Below are positions 28,568-38,554 of a stretch of 64,000 nucleotides of DNA, in pieces. The DNA comes from an uncultured Cytophagales bacterium. Lineage in GTDB: Bacteria > Bacteroidota > Bacteroidia > Cytophagales > Thermonemataceae. The stretch lies in the NCBI GenBank assembly GCA_938002655.1, contig CALLAC010000004.1, positions 1-64,000 on the forward strand, given 5' to 3'. Numbering within the stretch: position 1 is the first letter of the stretch; the number at the start of each line of letters is the position of its first letter. A program made the translations under genes and the position numbers. The notes under the pieces were generated by a model, which was not told where the DNA came from, ran no database searches, and saw only the letters and a program-made list of their open reading frames with translations.

Positions 28568-30670
28568 GTGAAACTCGCTCTTATTGGAAATCCTAATGCA
28601 GGGAAAAGTTCGCTATTCAACCAGCTCACAGGTTTGAACCAAAAAGTAGCCAATTTTACAGGCGTAACCGTAGAGAAAAAAACAGGTACTTTCTCGCTTC
28701 CTAACCAAAGTAAAGCATACATTACTGATTTGCCTGGCACGTATAGCCTCTATCCCAAGTCGGCTGATGAGCAGGTAGTTCTGGATTTTCTGCTCAATCC
28801 TCAAAATCCTGAAAAGCCTGATGCTATTTTGGTTGTAATTGATGCTTCCAATCTGCAAAGAAACTTGCTTCTTTTTTCAGAAGTACAAAGTTTAGGTTTT
28901 CCGACTATTCTGGTGCTGAATATGATTGATATAGCCCAAAAAAGTGGTTGGGAAATTGATACGCAAAAACTTGCAGAACGCCTGCAAAGCCCTGTGGTTT
29001 GTACCAATTCCAGAAGTGGTGAAGGTATTGAAAAACTCAAAGAAAAAATCCTTGATTTAGAAAAAAACCAACCTAACATACCTCATACTATTCTGCAAAC
29101 TTATGCTCCTTTTGAAAATATTTTACAAGAAATTGCCCAAAAATATCAATTGCCTAACACTTATTGGGCAAATTTGTATCTGCATCATTATGAAAAACTA
29201 TATTTCCTCACAGAAAGCGATAAGCAGTTTTTTCAAAAATTAGAACTAAAAAATAATTTTCAAGCTCTTCCTCTACAAACAGACGAAACTTTGGAGCGTT
29301 TTAGAAAAATAGAGAAAATTATTGCCGAAACCACTCAAAAGCACGAAAAAGCCTACAATCCGCAGAGCATTACTCGCAAAATTGATAAAATACTACTTCA
29401 CCCACTTTACGGATATAGTTCTTTTTTAATGGTACTACTACTGATTTTCACAGCAATTTTTCGGTGGGCAGAAATTCCTATGGAATGGATAGAAAAAGGC
29501 ACAGCCATCTTGCAAACATTTTTCCGAGAAAATTTACCCAATCATTTTCTTACAAATCTTTGGACAGAGGGTATTTTGGCAGGCATTGGCTCCGTAGTTA
29601 CTTTTGTGCCGCAGATAGCTTTACTCTTTGGTTTTATTGCGGTTTTGGAAGAAACAGGCTACATGACACGCGTAATGATAATGATGGACAAGATTATGCG
29701 AAAATTTGGCTTAAATGGCAAAAGTGTAGTCCCCCTGATTTCAGGAGCGGCTTGTGCTATTCCTGCCATTATGGCTACCCGCAATATTGATAACCCCAAA
29801 GAAAGACTTATTACTACTTTGGTAGTGCCTCTGATTAGCTGTTCGGCTCGTTTGCCTATTTACACTGTAATGATTGCCCTGGTGATACCCGATAAAATGC
29901 TATGGGGCTTTTTGCATTATCAGGCTCTTGCTCTGCTAGTAATGTATCTTTTAGGCTTACTTACGGCTATGCTTGCCGCAAAGGTGTTGAGCCGCTTTTT
30001 ACCTTTTTTGGGCAATGATTATTTTATCGTGGAAATGCCTACCTACAAGATGCCTCGTTGGAAAAATGTACTCATTACCATTTACGAAAAAGTAAAAACT
30101 TTTGTGTTTGATGCAGGAAAAGTGATTGTCGTGATTTCACTAATTCTATGGGCTTTGGCTTCTTATGGCTGGGGCGATAGCTTGGAAAAGGCAGAAAATT
30201 CCATCAAAAAAAGCTATCCTACACTTTCAGAAGAAGAGCTTGCCCCTCTGATTAGCTCTGCAAAATTAGAAGCCTCCTTTGCAGGTAATTTAGGAAAAGC
30301 CCTCGAACCTATCATTCAACCTTTGGGTTTCGATTGGAAAATAGGTATTTCACTTATTACTTCTTTTGCCGCTCGTGAAGTTTTTGTAGCTACCATGTCT
30401 GTTATTTATGGTTTGGGAAACGAAGGAAACGAACAAAGTGTGAGGCAAAAAATGGCTTCTGAAATCAATCCTCAAACCGGTAAACCAGTGTACTCAACAG
30501 CCGTAGGCTTTTCGTTGATGGTTTTTTATGCTTTTGCAATGCAATGTATGAGCACCTTTGCCATAGTATGGAAAGAAACGCGGTCGTGGAAGTATCCTTT
30601 GGGGCAACTTGTTTTTTTCAATCTTTTAGCTTATCTTGCCTCTTACATAACTTATACAATACTCAAATGA
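28568..30670 (+). CDS. feoB: ferrous iron transport protein B
   Basis: KLALIGNPNAGKSSLFNQLTGLNQKVANFTGVTVEKKTG, DLPGTYSL, NMID; GTG start. Confidence 0.95.
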   Translation: MKLALIGNPNAGKSSLFNQLTGLNQKVANFTGVTVEKKTGTFSLPNQSKAYITDLPGTYSLYPKSADEQVVLDFLLNPQNPEKPDAILVVIDASNLQRNLLLFSEVQSLGFPTILVLNMIDIAQKSGWEIDTQKLAERLQSPVVCTNSRSGEGIEKLKEKILDLEKNQPNIPHTILQTYAPFENILQEIAQKYQLPNTYWANLYLHHYEKLYFLTESDKQFFQKLELKNNFQALPLQTDETLERFRKIEKIIAETTQKHEKAYNPQSITRKIDKILLHPLYGYSSFLMVLLLIFTAIFRWAEIPMEWIEKGTAILQTFFRENLPNHFLTNLWTEGILAGIGSVVTFVPQIALLFGFIAVLEETGYMTRVMIMMDKIMRKFGLNGKSVVPLISGAACAIPAIMATRNIDNPKERLITTLVVPLISCSARLPIYTVMIALVIPDKMLWGFLHYQALALLVMYLLGLLTAMLAAKVLSRFLPFLGNDYFIVEMPTYKMPRWKNVLITIYEKVKTFVFDAGKVIVVISLILWALASYGWGDSLEKAENSIKKSYPTLSEEELAPLISSAKLEASFAGNLGKALEPIIQPLGFDWKIGISLITSFAAREVFVATMSVIYGLGNEGNEQSVRQKMASEINPQTGKPVYSTAVGFSLMVFYAFAMQCMSTFAIVWKETRSWKYPLGQLVFFNLLAYLASYITYTILK

Positions 30671-31080
30671 ATCACCAAATCGAAAGCCTTTATTTAGGAG
30701 AATTACGCACCGAAGCTATCCATATAGCTTCACAAAGCAAAATCATCACCGATGCCCCCACAGATAACAACGGCAAAGGAGAGGCATTTTCGCCTACTGA
30801 TTTAGTCTGTACTGCTTTAGGTAGTTGTATGATGACAATTATGGGCATTGTAGCTCAAAGGGATAAAGTAAATTTGCAAGGAGTTACGTGGAAAACTACC
30901 AAAATAATGGCATCTAACCCTCGTAGAATTGCTGAAATTCATATCCATTTTTACTTCCCAAGCAATTTGCATTTAGAAAGTAGCCGAAAACAGAAGTTAG
31001 AAAATGCGGCTCGTACTTGCCCTGTGGCTTTAAGTTTAGCACCAGAAATTAAACAAGAAGTATTTTTTCACTATACATAA
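30667..31080 (+). CDS. OsmC-family protein
   Basis: MNHQIESLYLGELRTEAIH...FSPTDLVCTALGSCMMTIMGIVAQ...ARTCPVALSL; ATGA overlap with feoB. Confidence 0.88.
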   Translation: MNHQIESLYLGELRTEAIHIASQSKIITDAPTDNNGKGEAFSPTDLVCTALGSCMMTIMGIVAQRDKVNLQGVTWKTTKIMASNPRRIAEIHIHFYFPSNLHLESSRKQKLENAARTCPVALSLAPEIKQEVFFHYT

Positions 31081-31170
31081 AGATTTTTTTGTTTTTTTAG
31101 AAAACCGTCTTAGCAATTACTTCGTAAGTTTTGTAAAAATTTTTCAAAAAGAACCTAAAATAAAAATGTT

Positions 31171-32313
31171 ATGGCAACTTCTATTGCACCTAAAGCCGAA
31201 AAATTGAGTTTCACTAAGTCTGTTATCAGTATTGCCTCTTTGGAAGCGGCAATTACAATTGGCTGGCTAGCTTACGAAAAATATCAGCCACAACTACTCT
31301 TAAAGTTTAGTTTTGTAGAATTTGCAGGATTATTACTTGTAGCCCAAGGAATTTTAGGAGCTATTTTTCATCCACTTTCAGGCAAATGGGCAGACAAAGC
31401 GTTTCATGAAAAAGGTACTAAATTTCCTATCATTATATCGGGGGCGGCATTTGCGGCAATTATTTTCGTAGCTGTAAGCATTGCTCTCAATACCAATCCT
31501 GCAAGCCCATTAAAATGGATTTTGCCCGTGTTGGTTATTTTGTGGCTTGCCGCTATGGCTACCTTTCATAGCCCTGCCATCTCTCTTGTTGAAAGTTTTA
31601 CCCCTGTACATAAATTTCCACGAGTTGCGGCAATTCTTACAATGGTTTTCGGACTGATTTACACTATTGAGCCTTTTCTTATTCAAATTCTCGATACACT
31701 CGGTCTGACACCTACTTTTATATTGGGTGGCTTACTTGTAATTTCCACAGCATATTCCATTAAAACCATAAGTATTAGCCCTCCCACAGAAGAAGATAAA
31801 AAAATAATGGCAAAAGAAGAGTTAGGTGTAGATAGTAAAAAAGATTTGTTTTTGACTGGCTTTTTTGTAGGAATTTTCAAAATGCTTATGCTCTTTTTCG
31901 TACCTGCTATTTGGGTAAAGTACAAGTTTTTTGGAGAAACTGAAAAAATCTTTTTCTCCGACCCCGACTACTTGCAATCGGCTATGCTCATGTTTTCCGC
32001 TTTGCTTGCTATTCCTGCAAGTAAATTTGTAGAAAAACAAGGTTCCTACAAGAGTTTGGTTTGGGGCTGTATAGCGGCTTTTGTAGTAATTTTGCCCGCT
32101 TTATTCATCAAAGGACAAACCTTTTCTATCATTATGCTTTTGCTTATGGGCTTGGTATATAGCTTGCTTTCAGTAGCTTCTTTGCCTTATATTCTCAATA
32201 GAGCCAAAACAGGACAAACAGGATATAGCATAGGCTTGTACTACGGAGGCACTGCCCTTGCTACTGCAATAGTACTGCTTGTTTTGCTCAATATGGGAAT
32301 AAGCGTAAACTAA
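31171..32313 (+). CDS. MFS-type transporter
   Basis: About 12 hydrophobic segments, MFS-like loop HPLSGKWADKAFHEKG. Confidence 0.75.
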   Translation: MATSIAPKAEKLSFTKSVISIASLEAAITIGWLAYEKYQPQLLLKFSFVEFAGLLLVAQGILGAIFHPLSGKWADKAFHEKGTKFPIIISGAAFAAIIFVAVSIALNTNPASPLKWILPVLVILWLAAMATFHSPAISLVESFTPVHKFPRVAAILTMVFGLIYTIEPFLIQILDTLGLTPTFILGGLLVISTAYSIKTISISPPTEEDKKIMAKEELGVDSKKDLFLTGFFVGIFKMLMLFFVPAIWVKYKFFGETEKIFFSDPDYLQSAMLMFSALLAIPASKFVEKQGSYKSLVWGCIAAFVVILPALFIKGQTFSIIMLLLMGLVYSLLSVASLPYILNRAKTGQTGYSIGLYYGGTALATAIVLLVLLNMGISVN

Positions 32314-32345
32314 TATCAGATCTTTTTGTTTTCTAAAATCATTCG

Positions 32346-32385
32346 ATGAGGATTTGCCTCAGAGAGCTATGAAGCAAATCCTCAT
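32346..32385. terminator. bidirectional hairpin between convergent genes
   Basis: ATGAGGATTTGC...GCAAATCCTCAT, 12-bp perfect arms. Confidence 0.65.
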
Positions 32386-32397
32386 TCTTAGTAATAG

Positions 32398-34497
32398 TCA
32401 AAAACTCACAAAAATCCCTGGTCCTATCAAAAAAAACCAAGCCCTCGCACTCAAAAAATAACCCATTCCTGCAAAAAGTGGGAAAGAAAGTTTTACATCT
32501 CGCCGAGTAGGATACAAACTTCCCAAAAGTACCACACCTATATCACGATTGGTAGCATTTGGGTTAAAGTTAAAAGCATTGTTGGCAAGCACTCCAATAC
32601 CCACTTTGTAAGGCTGAAAACGATTGATTTTATTGGGAGTGTAGAAACTCAATTGCTGGATAATTGCCAAGCTAATTCCTCCAAAAGGACTGAAATTTTC
32701 TTGGTCAGCACGTTTGATAAGTAAGCCCCCAGGAAAAGTTACCTCGGTATCAAAACGCAATTTTCTTTGTAAAATAATTTCAATTTTTTTATTAAAGCCC
32801 TCTCCACCGTATTTATCTTTATCGTGGCTGATGCTAATTTCTATTCTACTCCATGCATCTAAATCAAAAGTTTTTCTTCCTAAAATTTTATTGAAACTGA
32901 TAAGTTCTTTATTGCATTGCTTATCGCTATAAAAAGAAAACCTTGGTGAATTTTCACCCGGACAAACCATAATATTGGGAATACGCTTCAAATCTACCAA
33001 ATCGCCACGTGCATTGAAAATCGTAATATCAATACTTAGAAATTGCTTACCGAAGAGTTTGTTTTCGTCAATTTTATCATAATCAAAAGAAACTTCAATA
33101 TCTTTGATAGTATAGGGGTAAAGAATAGTTTGGGGTAGTTCGCTTAGTATTTGCCTACCTGCACCATAGTTTATTCTTACGAAATTGAGTTGATGTGGCC
33201 TTTGATACTCAATTATAGGAATGATGCGTCCAATTTTTTCATTCCGATTAAAAATTTCTATTTCTTTTTTGCTGATATTCATCGGCACTTGTAAGCGAAA
33301 AGTTTGCACATTCTCAGTACGAATGAGTGAGTCGGAAGAAAGCACAATCAAACCATCAAAACGAAATTCTGCTTTATGCAAAGCAAGCCCTTCTATGCGT
33401 ACATCAACGATTTCGCCAGGGTAAAACACATTCTCTCGCCGATTGCCCTCATGGAAAATAATGATATTGTTGATGATAGTTTTGGGGGTAACATTAAAAT
33501 TCGTAATGCAAACAGGCTCATCACCATTTTTGATATAAAGATAACTTTCAGAAGTGCGATGTTGCCCATAAGGCCGCAAAACGCATAAAAATTTACCATT
33601 GCTAAGCAAACTTTTGATAAAAATTTCTGCCACTAGCATTCCTCCTGCTTTTTCCTGGTTTTCTATACGATATGTTTTCCCTATACTCAAATAGCGATTG
33701 TAGTCTAATTGAATTTCTACGCCTTCTTTTTGAGTGACTTCCTCTATGGTAATTTCTTTTATATCAATATTCAAGAAAGCTAATCGGCTTCCCTTGACAC
33801 GAAACTTATACTTAAGAGTTGGAAGTTGGTAATTTATGCGTCCCTTTTCATCAATGTAAGGAATAAAAGTGCTCAAATCTAAACTAAAATCAACTTCACC
33901 AATTTTAGAAGGTAATACATACAAACGAAGTTGCTTATTCACATATTCCGTGCGATAGTCAATATCTTTGCTACTAGTAGGAATAGGATTGGTTCGGATA
34001 TTTTCAGGATTATTGGATACCAGCTCAAACATACGCTCTTCACCCACATACAGCTCGTCATCTTTGGGTGCAAAGGCTACTTTAGTATGAAAATATGGCA
34101 ACAAACGCAATTCGCAAGGAATTTCTTTCAGTGGAATCTGATGAATGATAAAATTAAACGAAAGAAACTGCGTTTGGGTAAGATTGTTAAATTTTACTTT
34201 GAAACGAAAATAATCCTGACTGCGAAAAATAGAATCTATCAGCTGAAAATCTTGTGAATATATCAGCTCTATTTTTTGAATATTTTCCATACTTTGCGGG
34301 AACAAACGCACCTCACAAGTAGGGCTTTCAGTAAAATATTCAAAAGCCAAAAACTTTTCCCCTTTGAATTGAATTTGATTTTTCGTTTGTGTAAAACGAA
34401 GCGTATCAATCAGAATAGCTACTTCTTTGAAGCAATTTTGGGAAAAAGCTATATGAGCAAACATCAGAAATACAGAACTGTACAGAATTTTTTTCAT
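32398..34497 (-). CDS. secreted protein of unknown function (699 aa)
   Basis: Signal peptide MKKILYSSVFLMFAHIAFSQ; long uninterrupted ORF. Confidence 0.75.
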   Translation of the reverse strand: MKKILYSSVFLMFAHIAFSQNCFKEVAILIDTLRFTQTKNQIQFKGEKFLAFEYFTESPTCEVRLFPQSMENIQKIELIYSQDFQLIDSIFRSQDYFRFKVKFNNLTQTQFLSFNFIIHQIPLKEIPCELRLLPYFHTKVAFAPKDDELYVGEERMFELVSNNPENIRTNPIPTSSKDIDYRTEYVNKQLRLYVLPSKIGEVDFSLDLSTFIPYIDEKGRINYQLPTLKYKFRVKGSRLAFLNIDIKEITIEEVTQKEGVEIQLDYNRYLSIGKTYRIENQEKAGGMLVAEIFIKSLLSNGKFLCVLRPYGQHRTSESYLYIKNGDEPVCITNFNVTPKTIINNIIIFHEGNRRENVFYPGEIVDVRIEGLALHKAEFRFDGLIVLSSDSLIRTENVQTFRLQVPMNISKKEIEIFNRNEKIGRIIPIIEYQRPHQLNFVRINYGAGRQILSELPQTILYPYTIKDIEVSFDYDKIDENKLFGKQFLSIDITIFNARGDLVDLKRIPNIMVCPGENSPRFSFYSDKQCNKELISFNKILGRKTFDLDAWSRIEISISHDKDKYGGEGFNKKIEIILQRKLRFDTEVTFPGGLLIKRADQENFSPFGGISLAIIQQLSFYTPNKINRFQPYKVGIGVLANNAFNFNPNATNRDIGVVLLGSLYPTRRDVKLSFPLFAGMGYFLSARAWFFLIGPGIFVSF

Positions 34498-34644
34498 TGA
34501 TACACAAGTTTACATTAAGTGAAAAGAGCAGATTACTTGGAAAAATTTTTGCAAAAGTAGAAAGTTTTATCCAAAGGTTCAAAGCAATAAAATCTGTGTA
34601 ATAAAATATTGCATAGTTTTTGCTAAATTTTAGAAAGGCTTTTG

Positions 34645-34652
34645 TATATTTG
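34645..34652 (+). promoter_or_regulatory. -7 promoter element TATATTTG
   Basis: TTTTTG at 34617-34622, 22-nt spacer, TATATTTG, upstream of the Lys-rich lipoprotein gene. Confidence 0.5.
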
Positions 34653-34682
34653 CAAATAAAAGGCTTAACTAAAACGCTTGTT

Positions 34683-35108
34683 TTGAAACATTTATTGTAC
34701 ATAGCTTTCATTTGGCTCATATTTGCTTGCAATCGTAAACCTTCGACTTGTGCGGCGTATCAGGAAATAGGCACCGTAGCTATTCCCGAAGATGACTATG
34801 TACCTACCAATTTTATCATTACTGAAAGGCAAAGCAAAACAGGACTAATAAAAAAAGTGGGAAATGTGAAGAAAAAAAAGCATACTACAAGAGCTCAGCA
34901 AAGTAAAATTTTCAGAAAAGAAAAAAAATTCATTAAAGATAAAGAACTCTTCCCCGATACCAATAGCAAAGCAGGTAGAAAGAAAAAACCTAAAAAAGCT
35001 AAAAAAGCCAAAAATATCAACGAAATAGAACAAGAACAACCTGAAGAAGATAAATCCAATCCTATTTTACCCGAAGAAAAACAAGAACCCCAAAAGAACA
35101 GCAACTAA
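34683..35108 (+). CDS. Lys/Glu-rich putative lipoprotein
   Basis: LKHLLYIAFIWLIFACNRKPSTCAAYQEIG... lipobox; charged tail GRKKKPKKAKKAKNINEIEQEQPEEDK. Start (TTG 34683 or further upstream) uncertain. Confidence 0.6.
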   Translation: MKHLLYIAFIWLIFACNRKPSTCAAYQEIGTVAIPEDDYVPTNFIITERQSKTGLIKKVGNVKKKKHTTRAQQSKIFRKEKKFIKDKELFPDTNSKAGRKKKPKKAKKAKNINEIEQEQPEEDKSNPILPEEKQEPQKNSN

Positions 35109-35119
35109 AAAATATTTGC

Positions 35120-36151
35120 TTGAAAACCCGATTGATACATATCATATTTTTAAGTTTGATTTTCTTGGCTTGTAGCGAAGTTTTTGCTCAACGCAAAGAC
35201 AATACCGCCTCCAAAAAACCTGTTCTTACTAACAAATATCGTCTGAAAAAGCGTGTAACTCCAAGTGAGGGCATAAAATCCAGAGGCTCGGAAAAAATTC
35301 CTAAATCGCAAATCGTACGATTAGGGTATTATGCAGGGCAAAAAAAATATGTAGAATCGCCACAAGTACTAGGACAAAGCCAATTCCGAGGCTCCGAACC
35401 GCTATTCCCCCGAGAGCTTATGAAAGGCTTTGCTACGTTCAAATCTAAATCCAAATTTTTGCCTCATCAGTACAGACGTGGTTACGATAAGTTCATATCT
35501 CGTTATGCTTTTCTGCCTACCAAGAAAAAATTTGGATACGATAAGTTTATTTCAAATTACAAATTTCGCCCATACGAATACAGACGCGGATATGACGAAT
35601 TTACAGGGAAAGCAATAAAATATAACTTTCTTGATAGACGCCGAAAGGCTATTATCCATAATACTCGCAAAATGCAGAATTATAGCGGTACGGTGCGTTA
35701 TGTAGATTGGAAAAAAGTACGTATGAAACGCTCTCATCGTATGGCAACTTCGCTAGGACCTTTGAAAATTAAATATTCTTTGCGTAAGTCTAAATTATCT
35801 AAGCGTCAGTTACAAAAATACCGCTCCAAGCCCTACGACGTACGTTATTTGCGTAAAGGTAAATTTATGTGGAAAAAAGATATGCCTCGTTATCAAAAAT
35901 TTCCCGAAAAATCGCCTCGTTATAACCCTACTGAAAGACAAGGAGCAGTAGTAAGTAACGGAAAAGGCGAGGTTTTATACCCTAATCGTGGCGAGATTTG
36001 GATAAATGGTAAGCCCATGAAAAGAGTTATTTCTGGTACATCTGCGGCAAATCCTTTGCCGCTCAACGCACCCTCACGAGCCAAAGAACTCAAGCAAATG
36101 CAAAAAGAAAACAAAGCCAAAACAGCAGAGCAAGAACCTAAACAAGATTAA
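35120..36151 (+). CDS. highly basic secreted/lipo-protein of unknown function with internal 18-aa repeats
   Basis: MKTRLIHIIFLSLIFLACSEVFAQ signal; Lys/Arg/Tyr-rich; TTG start 12 nt after the preceding gene. Confidence 0.75.
   Translation: MKTRLIHIIFLSLIFLACSEVFAQRKDNTASKKPVLTNKYRLKKRVTPSEGIKSRGSEKIPKSQIVRLGYYAGQKKYVESPQVLGQSQFRGSEPLFPRELMKGFATFKSKSKFLPHQYRRGYDKFISRYAFLPTKKKFGYDKFISNYKFRPYEYRRGYDEFTGKAIKYNFLDRRRKAIIHNTRKMQNYSGTVRYVDWKKVRMKRSHRMATSLGPLKIKYSLRKSKLSKRQLQKYRSKPYDVRYLRKGKFMWKKDMPRYQKFPEKSPRYNPTERQGAVVSNGKGEVLYPNRGEIWINGKPMKRVISGTSAANPLPLNAPSRAKELKQMQKENKAKTAEQEPKQD
35456..35617 (+). repeat. three tandem 54-bp (18-aa) coding repeats
   Basis: FLPHQYRRGYDKFISRYA / FLPTKKKFGYDKFISNYK / FRPYEYRRGYDEFTGKAI. 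Confidence 0.85.
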
Positions 36152-36160
36152 AAGCAATTT

Positions 36161-36907
36161 CTACTTTAAAGATACATTAAGGATTTGCAAAGCTTTTTCG
36201 GCGGCGGCTTGTTCAGCTTTTTTCTTATTTTGTCCCATTCCTTGCGAAATGCTTTTACCATTCAAACGAACTTCCACAGTGAAAGTGGTAGTATTCCGAT
36301 AATTTTTCTCTTCTACAAGTACAAACTCTACGTTTTTACCATTCTTTTGGGCATATTCAATCAGTAAACTTTTGTAATTGAGATTGGTTTGTATAATTTT
36401 GTCTAAATCCAGATGAGCTTGCAAAAGACGTTTCAGTACAAAAATTTTGCAAAAGGCAAAGCCCTTATCCAAATACACGGCTCCAATGAACGCTTCCATC
36501 GCATCACCTGCAATAGACTGATTGGCACGAACTTGAATAGAGGCTTCGTGCTCTATGAGTTCTGTTAAGCCTATTTTACGGGCCAGTTGGTTCAAACTTT
36601 CACGGTTGACAATCCGAGAGCGAATTTCTGTAAGAAAGCCCTCATCTTTGTAAGGAAATTTCTTGTAAAGATATTCTGCTACAATCAAGCTCAAAACTGC
36701 ATCGCCTAAATACTCTAAGCGTTCATTGGAGAGGCGAAAATTTTGATTGGGTGTTTGTATAGCTACCGAACTATGTATCAGAGCCAATCGGTACAAGGAT
36801 AAGTTCAAAGGCTTACTTCCTGTGATGTTTTTCACAAAAGAAATAAGCCTTTGTTCTTGTGGTGAATACTTTCTAAAAAATGTTTGAAGGTGCCTAATCC
36901 AAAGCAT
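36161..36907 (-). CDS. rnc: ribonuclease III
   Basis: NERLEYLGDAVLSLIVAEYLY, GDAMEAFIGAVYLD, dsRBD GKSISQGMGQNKKKAEQAAAEKAL. Confidence 0.92.
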   Translation of the reverse strand: MLWIRHLQTFFRKYSPQEQRLISFVKNITGSKPLNLSLYRLALIHSSVAIQTPNQNFRLSNERLEYLGDAVLSLIVAEYLYKKFPYKDEGFLTEIRSRIVNRESLNQLARKIGLTELIEHEASIQVRANQSIAGDAMEAFIGAVYLDKGFAFCKIFVLKRLLQAHLDLDKIIQTNLNYKSLLIEYAQKNGKNVEFVLVEEKNYRNTTTFTVEVRLNGKSISQGMGQNKKKAEQAAAEKALQILNVSLK

Positions 36908-36915
36908 TGAGGCAG

Positions 36916-38172
36916 TTATTCTTCAAATTTCTTGAAAATAATCGTAGTATTGTGCCCACCGAAGCCAAAATCATTGCTTAAAGCGTAAGTAATTTTGCGT
37001 TCTTGGGCTTTGTTAGGCGTAAAGTTGAGCCTTTTGTCTAGTACCTCATCTATTTCAAAGAGATTGATAGTAGGCGGTACTAACTGATGTTGTATGGCTA
37101 AGATACAAGCCACAGCTTCTACTGCACCTGTGGCACCGAGCAAATGCCCTGTCATTGATTTGGTAGAGCTAATGTTGAGCTTGTAGGCATGCTCGCCAAA
37201 AACTTCCTGAATTGCTTTAATTTCTTGTGGGTCGCCAATGGGTGTAGAAGTACCGTGCGTATTGATATAGTCAATTTTATCAGGAGTAATACCTGCATCG
37301 TCGAGGGCATCTTGCATGCAATAAATTACGCCCAGACCTTCGGGGTGTGGAGCAGTAATATGATAAGCATCGGAGGAAAAACCAGCCCCTACTACTTCGG
37401 CATAGATTTTAGCACCACGCTTCTTGGCGTGTTCGTACTCTTCTAGAATGAGGCAAGCTCCTCCTTCGCCAAGCACAAAGCCATCTCTATCTTTATCGTA
37501 AGGGCGAGAGGCGGTTTGGGGGCTATCATTGCGTTCGGAAAGAGCTTTATTGGCATTGAACCCACCGATACCTGCTTCGGTAACAGCGGCTTCGGAACCA
37601 CCTGTAAGAATAACCTTCGCTTTTCCCCAACGAATATAATTGAAGGCATCAATAATGGCATTGTTGGCAGAAGCACAAGCCGAAACAGTGGTATAGTTCG
37701 GTCCTAGAAAGCCATACTTGATAGAAATATGCCCGGGAGCAAGGTCGGCAATCATTTTAGGAATAAAAAATGGATTGAAGCGAGGGGTACCATCGCCTTT
37801 GGCAAAATCAATTATTTCCATTTGTAAAGAACGCAATCCCCCTATTCCTGAGCCCCATATGACACCCACGCGGCGTTTGTCGAGGCTTTGTAAATCAAAG
37901 CCTGCATCTTGGATGGCTTGTTCAGCAACGGCAATAGCATAGTGCTGAAACAAGTCCATTTTACGAGCTTCTTTGTGTTCTATATAAAGTTTGACATCAA
38001 AATTTTTTACTTCACAAGCAAAGCGAGTTTTAAATTTGGAGGCATCAAAACGGGTAATGGGAGCGGCACCGCTCACACCTTTGGAAAGACACTCCCAATA
38101 TTCGGCAACTGTATTTCCAATGGGCGTTACTGCTCCCAACCCTGTAACTACCACTCTTTTTGGGTTCATCAA
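36916..38172 (-). CDS. fabF: beta-ketoacyl-ACP synthase II
   Basis: RVVVTGLGAVTPIGNTVAEYWE, TTVSACASANNAI, NTHGTSTPIGD, STKSMTGHLLGATGAVEA. Confidence 0.94.
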   Translation of the reverse strand: MMNPKRVVVTGLGAVTPIGNTVAEYWECLSKGVSGAAPITRFDASKFKTRFACEVKNFDVKLYIEHKEARKMDLFQHYAIAVAEQAIQDAGFDLQSLDKRRVGVIWGSGIGGLRSLQMEIIDFAKGDGTPRFNPFFIPKMIADLAPGHISIKYGFLGPNYTTVSACASANNAIIDAFNYIRWGKAKVILTGGSEAAVTEAGIGGFNANKALSERNDSPQTASRPYDKDRDGFVLGEGGACLILEEYEHAKKRGAKIYAEVVGAGFSSDAYHITAPHPEGLGVIYCMQDALDDAGITPDKIDYINTHGTSTPIGDPQEIKAIQEVFGEHAYKLNISSTKSMTGHLLGATGAVEAVACILAIQHQLVPPTINLFEIDEVLDKRLNFTPNKAQERKITYALSNDFGFGGHNTTIIFKKFEE

Positions 38173-38185
38173 GTTGGAGTTTTGG

Positions 38186-38428
38186 TTAGATGTTTTTTAC
38201 ATTTGCTTCTAAATAAGCAATCGCCTGCCCTACCGTACTGATAGTTTCGGCTTGGTCATCAGGAATAGAAACGTTAAACTCTTTTTCAAATTCCATAATA
38301 AGTTCTACTTGGTCAAGAGAATCAGCACCCAAGTCATTTGTAAAACTGGCTTCAGGGGTAACCTCGGAAGGTTCTACGCCCAATTTTTCTACAATAATAC
38401 TTTTTACTCTTTCTGCAATAGTAGACAT
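38186..38428 (-). CDS. acpP: acyl carrier protein
   Basis: [51 protein letters not shown]. Confidence 0.95.
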   Translation of the reverse strand: MSTIAERVKSIIVEKLGVEPSEVTPEASFTNDLGADSLDQVELIMEFEKEFNVSIPDDQAETISTVGQAIAYLEANVKNI

Positions 38429-38554
38429 TTCTAATTGAGTTTTTGGTTTAACAGAACGCAAATAAATAGAATTTTCGAAAAATTTACCAAAAAAATTTAA
38501 AAAATTTTTGTATCTATGGCCCTTGAGAAGGGGAGATTTTTGCAATCTTATACA

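Noticed and set aside
30544-30666. N-terminal extension of the OsmC ORF (MYEHLCHSMERNAVVEV...)
   Set aside because: Overlaps the feoB 3' end in another frame; the internal ATG at 30667 fits the family.
38429-38545. N-terminal extension of the acyl carrier protein ORF
   Set aside because: ACP homology starts at MSTIAERV; upstream part is the AT-rich leader.
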